A stretch of 6,795 bases of DNA from Geobacter sp. UBA1603 (GTDB taxonomy: Bacteria > Desulfobacterota > Desulfuromonadia > Geobacterales > Pseudopelobacteraceae), in NCBI GenBank assembly GCA_002322035.1, contig DCNF01000062.1, positions 275 through 7,069 of the forward strand. Reading direction: 5' to 3'. Below the pieces are notes generated by a model. It did not search any database and was not told the DNA's origin. It saw only the letters and a list, made by a program, of their open reading frames with translations. Positions within the stretch are counted from its first letter, which is position 1. The number at the start of each line of letters is the position of its first letter. Below are positions 1 through 5,113 of this stretch, piece by piece. A program made the translations under genes and the position numbers.

Positions 1-804
1 ACCACCACCATGCTCTGGATCGGTGGTCAGATAACTACACTGGCGATCATGAAGGGATTGTTTCTGGCGTCGCTCATCAATATGGTTGTCCCGCTGGCGG
101 TCACCAGCTGGTTTCTCAAAGGACGTACTGTGGTAAGCCCTGTCCGAGTGACCGAAACCGGCCATCGGGACAGGACCACACCGTTTGAGCAGAACCTGAT
201 GTTTGCCATGGGGATCGGTATTCTTGTGTCGGTTCCGGTGTTCAAGACAATCACTCACCTGCCACCGTTCATGGGTATTCTGTTCGGACTCGGCATCCTC
301 TGGCTGACCGGTGAGCTGCTGCACAGCAAAAAAGACGATGAACACAAGGAACACCTGACTCTGGTGCGTGCACTGCGCCAGATCGACATGGGCTCAATCG
401 TCTTCTTTATCGGCATCCTGCTGGCGGTGGCTGTATTGGAGCATACCCATATACTGGCAAGTCTGGCCGGCTGGCTGAACCGGACCGTCGGCCGCGAAGA
501 CGCGATTGTCACCATCATCGGCCTGGTCAGCGCCATCGTCGACAACGTGCCGCTGGTGGCTGCATCCATGGGAATGTACAGCCTGCAGCAGTACCCGACC
601 GACAGTTTCCTGTGGGAGTTCATGGCCTACTGCGCCGGAACGGGGGGATCAATTCTGATTATCGGCTCAGCGGCCGGGGTGGCAGCCATGGGGCTGGAGA
701 AAATCCATTTCTTCTGGTATGTTAAGCGGATCAGCGGCTTGGCGCTGGTGGGATATTTCGGCGGGATCGCGGCCTACATCATCCAGTACCGGACGTTTCA
801 CTGA
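1..804 (+). CDS. nhaD: NhaD-type Na+/H+ antiporter, C-terminal part (5' end outside the window)
   Basis: Inner-membrane antiporter of the NhaD family (ion transporter superfamily), which exports Na+ or Li+ in exchange for protons for pH and salt homeostasis. The frame is open from base 1 and reads TTTMLWIGGQIT. The ATG at 10 lies inside this family-typical stretch and has no Shine-Dalgarno, so it is not the start and the gene begins upstream. About 267 residues are visible, probably a little over half the protein. Several hydrophobic segments can be seen, at about 58-117, 190-320, 388-474, 502-579, 631-702 and 715-789. The motif DNVPLVAA is encoded from 541, and the glycine-rich stretch GTGGSILIIGSAAG from about 637, both typical of the family. 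A charged loop rich in K, D, E and H lies at about 322-357. The TGA stop at 802-804 lies inside the end of the convergent photolyase gene. Identity as NhaD is fairly certain; ion specificity is family inference. Confidence 0.9.
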   Translation, partial: TTTMLWIGGQITTLAIMKGLFLASLINMVVPLAVTSWFLKGRTVVSPVRVTETGHRDRTTPFEQNLMFAMGIGILVSVPVFKTITHLPPFMGILFGLGILWLTGELLHSKKDDEHKEHLTLVRALRQIDMGSIVFFIGILLAVAVLEHTHILASLAGWLNRTVGREDAIVTIIGLVSAIVDNVPLVAASMGMYSLQQYPTDSFLWEFMAYCAGTGGSILIIGSAAGVAAMGLEKIHFFWYVKRISGLALVGYFGGIAAYIIQYRTFH

Positions 805-2137
805 AATTTCGAACATACCGATCCACATCGAACTTCCGCCGGCATCCTTTGTCGTTCATGTACCTGATCTTGCCAAACACCGGGCGTTCCCCCCAGGCGC
901 GATCATGGACCCCGCCCATGCTCCAGGCGATGCCGGCGTAGCCGTTAGGGTCTCGGCCATCCAGCTGCCAGCGGTCATTGAGGGTGATGGCGATCTGCAT
1001 CGCCTCTTCCGGAGACACGCTCCACTCCAGAATTTTTTTAGCCCAGTACATACGCAGGTAGCCATGCATGCGACCGGTTGTGACCATCTCGCGCTGGGCG
1101 GCATTCCAGAGCGGATCGTGAGTCTCTGCTCCGTCGAACTGTTCCAGGGAGTAGACAAAATCGCGCCGGTCGTGACGGTGTTCATCGATGGTCTTCAGCG
1201 CCCATTCGGGGAATCCATCCACGTTGTCATAGTTCATGGTATGCCAGCAGAAATTATCCGAAAGCTCCCGCCGCACAATCAGTTCTTCCAGAAACGCATC
1301 ACCGGACACTGAACCACCGGCAGCCCTGGCTGTCTCAAGCGCCACCCGTTGGGGTGCAATCTGGCCGAAATGCAGGTAGGGCGACAGACCTGACTGCCCG
1401 TCGGCATTGGGGTCGTTGCGCAGGGTGTCGTAGTTGTCCAGGCCGTTGTCGATAAACCCATACAGCCGTTCGTGGGCGGCCGCTTCTCCTGACGGAACGG
1501 CCACCTCCCCTACCCTGCGGTCACAGGTCAGAGAAGCCAGAACGTCATCGGCACTGAAGCGAGAAGATGACGAGGGAACGTCGAAGGGATGGCGCTCGAC
1601 CGGTGGAAACCCTGACAGGAAGTCCGGCAGCAGACGGTGAATCTTCGGCCGAAGAGTGTAGGCACCGAACTCCCGCTTCTGTGAGACAAACCGGCTCGGG
1701 ACGATATTGTGGCCGTCAACTTCGATGCAGGCCACCCCTGATCCGGCAGCAACACGCTCGCGCCACTGGCGCTTGATCCGGAGTGGATCAAAGTCGGTAA
1801 CAACCGCCCCGGCGCTGCATCCCGCAGTGAAGCGGCAGATCTCTTGCGGAGGATCGCCGCGCAGCAGAAAGAATGTGATGTTCAGCTTCTCCAGCCGCTG
1901 CGCTACCAGCTCCAGTCCCCGCAGCATGAAACCGTACTGCCTCAGCCCTGCACCCAGAAAAGAATCGGCAAGGGCAAAGACCACCACCAGCGGCTGCTGC
2001 AGTTCCACGGCCAACTTCTGGGCATACAGCAGCCCCCAGTTGTCGGCCACCCGCTGCTCACGGCTCATCCAGTAGATGACAGGGCCTGGCTGAACGGGGA
2101 TCAGATTAAGGAAATGGATGCGACGGGGATCAATCAT
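779..2137 (-). CDS. phr: Class II CPD photolyase (deoxyribodipyrimidine photo-lyase)
   Basis: FAD enzyme that uses blue or near-UV light to split cyclobutane pyrimidine dimers in DNA; cytoplasmic. The 452-residue length is normal for class II. The N-terminal Rossmann-like antenna domain (about 18-170) begins with the class II stretch YWMSREQRVADNW (22-34). The C-terminal FAD domain covers about 220-445. Both class II signatures match: FLEELIVRRELSDNF (282-296) and GVHDRAWGERP...FGKIRYMN (409-428). W344, W365 and W372 are spaced 21 and 7 apart, as I recall for the electron-transfer tryptophans of the Methanosarcina mazei enzyme (W360, W381, W388). The ATG lies 3 bases past the M42 stop with no clear Shine-Dalgarno, so translation probably depends on coupling. 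It is the last gene of the cluster, and its 3' end overlaps nhaD by 26 bases. No broken motif is seen. The antenna pigment cannot be told from the sequence. Confidence 0.95.
   Translation of the reverse strand: MIDPRRIHFLNLIPVQPGPVIYWMSREQRVADNWGLLYAQKLAVELQQPLVVVFALADSFLGAGLRQYGFMLRGLELVAQRLEKLNITFFLLRGDPPQEICRFTAGCSAGAVVTDFDPLRIKRQWRERVAAGSGVACIEVDGHNIVPSRFVSQKREFGAYTLRPKIHRLLPDFLSGFPPVERHPFDVPSSSSRFSADDVLASLTCDRRVGEVAVPSGEAAAHERLYGFIDNGLDNYDTLRNDPNADGQSGLSPYLHFGQIAPQRVALETARAAGGSVSGDAFLEELIVRRELSDNFCWHTMNYDNVDGFPEWALKTIDEHRHDRRDFVYSLEQFDGAETHDPLWNAAQREMVTTGRMHGYLRMYWAKKILEWSVSPEEAMQIAITLNDRWQLDGRDPNGYAGIAWSMGGVHDRAWGERPVFGKIRYMNDKGCRRKFDVDRYVRNFSETSGTG
1007..1039 (+). terminator. Possible intrinsic terminator for nhaD, inside the photolyase gene
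   Basis: On the plus strand, TTCCGGAG (1007-1014) can pair with CTCCAGAA (1025-1032) over 8 positions with one C-A mismatch and a 10-base loop. Seven T (1033-1039) follow directly. It lies about 200 bases past the nhaD stop and is the nearest hairpin plus T-run seen downstream of that gene. The T-run is also the complement of two AAA lysine codons (K367-K368) in the photolyase, and a shorter GGAG/CTCC stem competes, so the terminator may be incidental. Confidence 0.35.
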
Positions 2138-2140
2138 TGC

Positions 2141-3214
2141 TTATCGCGGAATAAACTCGTCCCGGCTCTTGATCGTGCCAAGCGCGGCAACGATCAGTGC
2201 TGCTGAGCGCTCAAGATCTGACAGGGAGAGGGTTTCCACCGGCGTATGCATATAGCGCAGTGGAATTTTGACCAGAGCGGTGGCAACGCCGGCGCGGGAA
2301 ATCTGCATGACGTTGGCATCGGTGCCGGTCGCCCGGGGGTTGGCGGTGTGCTGAATGGCAATTTTCGCTTTCTCGGCTGCCGATGAGAGCAGGTCGAACA
2401 GCTGCGGGTTGATATTGGCACCGCGGGTCAGAATCGGCCCCTTGCCGAGGGCAACTTCGCCGTTATGCTTGCGGTCCACATCGGGCTGATCCGTTGCGAA
2501 ATCAACTTCGACACAAATACCGATATCCGGGTTGACCGTGTAGGAGCTCGTGGTTCCACCGCGCAGCCCGATCTCTTCCTGAACAGAGGAAACTCCGTAC
2601 AGGTCAACCGCCAGCTTTTTGCCTGCGGATTTTACCAGGCGCAGAACCTCGGCCACCACAAAAACACCGGCCTTGTCGTCAAAGCCACGCGAAGCCACCC
2701 GGTCACCATGCAGGCGGGTAAAACTGCTCTCAAAGGTAACAGCATCACCAACCCTGACCAGTTTCTGGGCCTCTTTCTTATCCTTGGCGCCAATATCGAT
2801 GTACTGGGCCTCCAGCTTGACAACGGTTTCCCGGTCCTTGGCATCCATCAGGTGAATCGGCTTTTTTCCCACAACGCCCGGCAGTACACCGTCAACCGTA
2901 TGGACGTTAACCCGTTTGCCGGCGGTCAGGTGGGCATCGACACCGCCAACTGCGGCAAAATAGAGAAACCCTTTGTCGTCAATATACTTGACCTGAAGGC
3001 CGATCTCATCCACATGTCCAACGATCATCACCCGCGGCAGATCGTTTCCGCGACCGGCTATCCGGCCGTAGACATTACCCATTACATCGGTTGTGATGTC
3101 GTCGCAGAACGGGGAGACGTAGTCACGAAAGACACGCTGGGCCGGCTGTTCATATCCTGACGGGCTTGGGGCGGTTACCAGTGATTCAAGAAACTTCAGT
3201 GATTCCTTGCGCAT
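2141..3214 (-). CDS. M42 family metallo-aminopeptidase
   Basis: Cytoplasmic peptidase of family M42 (FrvX/PepA/TET type). Members carry two metal ions, usually Zn or Co, form dodecameric shells and trim N-terminal residues from short peptides. With the start used here the protein has 357 residues, a normal length. Likely metal and catalytic residues are H67 and D69 (in GHVDEIG), bridging D179 (in FDDKAG), catalytic E213 and ligand E214 (in QEEIGLRGG), D238 (in VEVD) and H323 (in RYMHTP). This agrees with the known family order, and no key residue is missing. An ATG two codons upstream (3218-3220) would overlap the previous stop, but GAGGT touches that codon directly. The same GAGGT sits 6 bases before the ATG at 3212-3214, which is therefore preferred. 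Substrate preference (glutamyl, leucyl or other) cannot be read from the sequence, and older annotations may call this family endoglucanase or cellulase. Confidence 0.93.
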   Translation of the reverse strand: MRKESLKFLESLVTAPSPSGYEQPAQRVFRDYVSPFCDDITTDVMGNVYGRIAGRGNDLPRVMIVGHVDEIGLQVKYIDDKGFLYFAAVGGVDAHLTAGKRVNVHTVDGVLPGVVGKKPIHLMDAKDRETVVKLEAQYIDIGAKDKKEAQKLVRVGDAVTFESSFTRLHGDRVASRGFDDKAGVFVVAEVLRLVKSAGKKLAVDLYGVSSVQEEIGLRGGTTSSYTVNPDIGICVEVDFATDQPDVDRKHNGEVALGKGPILTRGANINPQLFDLLSSAAEKAKIAIQHTANPRATGTDANVMQISRAGVATALVKIPLRYMHTPVETLSLSDLERSAALIVAALGTIKSRDEFIPR

Positions 3215-3216
3215 GT

Positions 3217-4272
3217 TCATACCTCTTTAAGTGAATAATTCAGGTCTGTTAACAGATTGCCTGTAATACGTTGATCCATAAAGTCGAGGGCCAGCGTCTG
3301 AAGATCGAGAGCGCTGTCCGGCACAATCCGGCAGTCAAGCCGGGAGCGGAGGCGCTTGATGGTACCGGAACCGTGACCGGCCACATCTGATCTGATCGAG
3401 GGGTGGCAGCGGATCACCAGCGGTGCGCCGTCCGGCACTCCGGCAGTCAGGTGATCAAGAAGATCACCCCAGAGCGCCGAACGGACCAGGTGGCCGAGGG
3501 CAGGATGCCAACAGCCTGCCAGAACAGTTGAATGATTCAGGCCAGTCTCCGCCTGCAGACCGATTCGAAGCACCTTAATCCGTTCCCTGTTCGCCTGGTG
3601 CAGTAAAACCTTGCAGAGATCAATCCCCTGCCCGAGGGAAAGCGGCCGGTATGATCCCTCCTGAAAAAGGCGGGCCAGCCCTGTTCCGGCAAGCACCACT
3701 GCCGGATAGATTCTGACGGCATCTGCGCCGGCCCTGATCACCCGCATCAGAGACTCCCGGGAAGCGGCCGGCGTATCCCCCGGCAGACCGGGCATCAACT
3801 GGGCCACTACGGACAGCTCCTGGTCCTTCACATGCCGGATCGCTTTTTCCGATGCGTCCGCCGTATGGCCGCGCCCTGACCGTTTAAGAACCTCGTCGTC
3901 CATGGACTGGACACCAAGTTCAACGGTAAAAACCCCCATGCGTTTAAGCCGTACCAGCTGATCGACGGTGACATAATCCGGCCGTGTCGAAATACGCACC
4001 GACCGGATCGTGCCGTCTGCCAAAAACGGCTGCAGGGGAGCCAGCAGCCGTTTTTGGGCATGCCACGGCAGCGCCGTGAAACTCCCGCCGAAAAATGCCG
4101 CATCAAGGGGCCGGCCGGCCGCTGTCTGCTTCCAGGCAACAACCCTTTCAATGATCTGGCCCGATGAGGGCAGGTCGCCCGCTGACCCTGAAATGGTCCG
4201 CTGATCACAGAACAGGCAGGCATGCGGACAGCCCTGGTGGCTAATGAAAAATGGTACCGTTACCGGTTTCAT
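3217..4272 (-). CDS. Elp3-like radical SAM protein without an acetyltransferase domain
   Basis: Radical S-adenosylmethionine protein that should bind a [4Fe-4S] cluster and cleave SAM to a 5'-deoxyadenosyl radical; its substrate is unknown. The cluster motif CPHACLFC gives C15, C19 and C22 (CX3CX2C). Further SAM-fold motifs are FFGGSFTALP (60-69), RISTRPDYV (93-101), VELGVQSMDDEVL (117-129) and LMPGLPGDT (159-167). A C-terminal section has AGCWHPALGHLVRS (252-265). The start of the protein, PFFISHQGCPHACLFCDQ, resembles COG1243 (Elp3-related) proteins. True Elp3 is about 500 residues or more and ends in an acetyltransferase domain; this 351-residue protein has none, so tRNA wobble-uridine modification should not be assumed. 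From memory, clostridial genomes also place such a gene next to rnc. The ATG overlaps the rnc stop by 4 bases (ATGA), which suggests coupling. The gene holds the terminator-like repeat at 4020-4057. Confidence 0.88.
   Translation of the reverse strand: MKPVTVPFFISHQGCPHACLFCDQRTISGSAGDLPSSGQIIERVVAWKQTAAGRPLDAAFFGGSFTALPWHAQKRLLAPLQPFLADGTIRSVRISTRPDYVTVDQLVRLKRMGVFTVELGVQSMDDEVLKRSGRGHTADASEKAIRHVKDQELSVVAQLMPGLPGDTPAASRESLMRVIRAGADAVRIYPAVVLAGTGLARLFQEGSYRPLSLGQGIDLCKVLLHQANRERIKVLRIGLQAETGLNHSTVLAGCWHPALGHLVRSALWGDLLDHLTAGVPDGAPLVIRCHPSIRSDVAGHGSGTIKRLRSRLDCRIVPDSALDLQTLALDFMDQRITGNLLTDLNYSLKEV
3221..3228 (-). promoter_or_regulatory. Shine-Dalgarno for the M42 gene, inside the radical SAM stop region
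   Basis: The minus strand reads AAAGAGGT here, which supplies GAGGT to pair with the 16S rRNA 3' end. These bases also form the last sense codons (Lys-Glu-Val) of the radical SAM gene. The site leaves no spacer before the ATG at 3220 but 6 bases before the ATG at 3214, so it supports the second start. Confidence 0.65.
4020..4057 (-). terminator. Terminator-like perfect inverted repeat inside the radical SAM gene
   Basis: CCAAAAACGGCTGC (4020-4033) and GCAGCCGTTTTTGG (4044-4057) are perfect reverse complements, 14 bases each, with a 10-base loop. In the minus-strand RNA the GC-rich core ACGGCUGC/GCAGCCGU is followed by a U-run, the form of an intrinsic terminator, and the symmetry gives the same form on the plus strand. 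It encodes residues about 73-84 of the radical SAM protein (QKRLLAPLQPFL). Translating ribosomes would normally prevent folding, so any effect would be conditional polarity on the M42 and photolyase genes. The repeat is certain; its function is not. Confidence 0.5.
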
Positions 4273-5000
4273 GGCACTGTATCGGCAGCCCCGCGCTTCA
4301 GAAAATCAAGAGCCTGCAGAGCAGCCGTCTGCTGGGCCAGTTTTTTTGATTTCCCCTCCGCTTCACCGGCAACGACACCGCCAACAAGAACCTGGAAACG
4401 GAACTGCGGATCATGGGAAGGGCCGCTCACCTCGATGCAATCGTACACGGGAGCAGCCAGTCCCCGTTCGGACAACAGCTCCTGGAGCAGGCTCTTCGCA
4501 TCGCCGAAGCGCGCTGTCAGGCCCTGATCCTCAAGCAGCGGGCCAAGTACGCGCCGGACCAGCATCCGGGCCGGTTCAATACCGCCGTCCAGATAAACGG
4601 CAGCAACCAGCGCTTCAAACACATCAGCCAGAATCGAATCCTTGTCGCGACCACCGGTCCGCTCCTCGCCCCGACCGAGCCGAACTAACCGTCCAAGCCC
4701 GAGCAGACGGGCCGCCTCTGCCAGAGCTCCCTGGCCGGCCAGCAGCGATCTGGCACGGGAAAGCCTTCCTTCATCGTAATCGGGATAGCGCTCAAAAAGC
4801 ATTTCCGCCAGCAGCATCCCCAGGATCGAATCACCCAGAAACTCAAGCCGCTGGTAGTGCCCGGCAAGGGTGCCATCCCCCTGCTCATTGCAGTGCGATG
4901 GGTGGGTCAAGGCTTCCGCAACAATCAAACGGCTGCTGAAGCCATAACCGATAGACCTCTCCAGTTCCTGCAGCATCCTATCATTGTGATCCGTCGTCAT
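4269..5000 (-). CDS. rnc: Ribonuclease III
   Basis: Double-strand-specific, Mg-dependent endoribonuclease that works as a dimer in the cytoplasm, cutting rRNA precursors, structured mRNAs and sense-antisense duplexes. The 243 residues are close to the usual length. The nuclease domain (about 8-160) has the signature RLEFLGDSIL (51-60) and ADVFEAL (125-131). E53, D57, D126 and E129 match E. coli E41, D45, D114 and E117. The position of E. coli E38 is Q50 here, and the loop before the signature (NEQGDGTLAGHY) is somewhat longer than in E. coli. The double-stranded-RNA-binding domain (about 167-236) is complete, including GKSKKLAQQTAALQAL. The start at 5000 is the first ATG after an in-frame upstream TAG; the next ATG (codon 9) has no well-placed Shine-Dalgarno. 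It is the first gene of the minus-strand cluster and overlaps the radical SAM gene by 4 bases. Its predicted promoter leaves no 5' leader. Confidence 0.97.
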   Translation of the reverse strand: MTTDHNDRMLQELERSIGYGFSSRLIVAEALTHPSHCNEQGDGTLAGHYQRLEFLGDSILGMLLAEMLFERYPDYDEGRLSRARSLLAGQGALAEAARLLGLGRLVRLGRGEERTGGRDKDSILADVFEALVAAVYLDGGIEPARMLVRRVLGPLLEDQGLTARFGDAKSLLQELLSERGLAAPVYDCIEVSGPSHDPQFRFQVLVGGVVAGEAEGKSKKLAQQTAALQALDFLKRGAADTVP

Positions 5001-5006
5001 GGCCTG

Positions 5007-5035
5007 ACTATAGATATGCCCCCGCTATTTGGCAA
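5007..5035 (-). promoter_or_regulatory. Sigma70-type promoter for the rnc operon
   Basis: On the minus strand, -35 TTGCCA (5030-5035, 5 of 6 to consensus), a 17-base spacer and -10 TATAGT (5007-5012, 5 of 6) form a strong housekeeping-type promoter. Standard spacing puts +1 at about base 5000, the A of the rnc ATG, so the mRNA would have essentially no leader. A second -10-like TATAAC lies upstream on the same strand (plus 5050-5055) but without a good -35. Confidence 0.6.
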
Positions 5036-5057
5036 CAGATTTACTCTTGTTATATGG
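5029..5057 (+). promoter_or_regulatory. Candidate promoter for the GAF-ATPase gene
   Basis: TTGGCA (5029-5034, 5 of 6 to TTGACA), a 17-base spacer and TATATG (5052-5057, 4 of 6 to TATAAT) predict a start near 5064 and a leader of about 50 bases. A weaker alternative is TTGTTA (5048-5053) with TAATCT (5070-5075), spacer 16, with a TG extension before the -10. The -35 shares bases with the -35 of the rnc promoter on the other strand. Confidence 0.4.
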
Positions 5058-5101
5058 ATCATTTCTGGTAATCTTTGTCAGTCTTTCATCTCATGCCGGA
5101 C

Positions 5102-5105
5102 AGGA
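5102..5105 (+). promoter_or_regulatory. Shine-Dalgarno deciding the GAF-ATPase start
   Basis: AGGA ends 8 bases before the ATG at 5114. The in-frame ATG at 5093 has only a pyrimidine-rich stretch before it, so 5114 is the better start. Confidence 0.5.
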
Positions 5106-5113
5106 ACGGGATC

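Larger units (their letters stand above)
5001..5113. other. Divergent intergenic region between rnc and the GAF-ATPase gene
   Basis: This 113-base stretch is the only real gap between genes and is more AT-rich than its surroundings. It holds face-to-face candidate promoters for both directions and the Shine-Dalgarno of the plus-strand gene. No tRNA, small gene, riboswitch-like structure or clear operator palindrome was seen. Confidence 0.7.

Noticed and set aside
10..12. ATG as the start of the antiporter gene
   Set aside because: The frame is open to base 1, the preceding Thr codons belong to a family-typical stretch, and no Shine-Dalgarno is present; the gene starts outside the window.
719..1312. 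197-codon plus-strand frame spanning the nhaD end and the photolyase 3' part
   Set aside because: It begins inside nhaD in another frame and then runs antisense to the photolyase signatures; no domain is visible.
2465..3160. 231-codon open frame on the plus strand inside the M42 gene
   Set aside because: It lies opposite a gene with all catalytic residues in place, has no recognisable motif and has no Shine-Dalgarno.
3450..3468. 7-base perfect hairpin GGTGATC/GATCACC in the radical SAM gene
   Set aside because: A stem this short is expected a few times by chance in a window of this size, and no T-run follows.
4320..4347. AGCAG/CTGCT hairpin followed by seven T on the plus strand inside rnc
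   Set aside because: The stem is only 5 bases and is 7 bases from the T-run, no plus-strand gene lies upstream to terminate, and the T-run is the complement of two Lys codons.
4244..4939. 231-codon plus-strand frame opposite rnc
   Set aside because: Its composition (R, P, S, Q, A) is typical of an out-of-frame read, and it lies opposite a complete RNase III.
5029..5045. Sigma54-like site (TTGGCA as a -24 element) before the ATPase gene
   Set aside because: The essential GC expected 10 bases after GG falls at 5043-5044, which reads TA.
5093..5095. Upstream in-frame ATG for the GAF-ATPase gene
   Set aside because: No Shine-Dalgarno precedes it, while AGGA stands 8 bases before the ATG at 5114.
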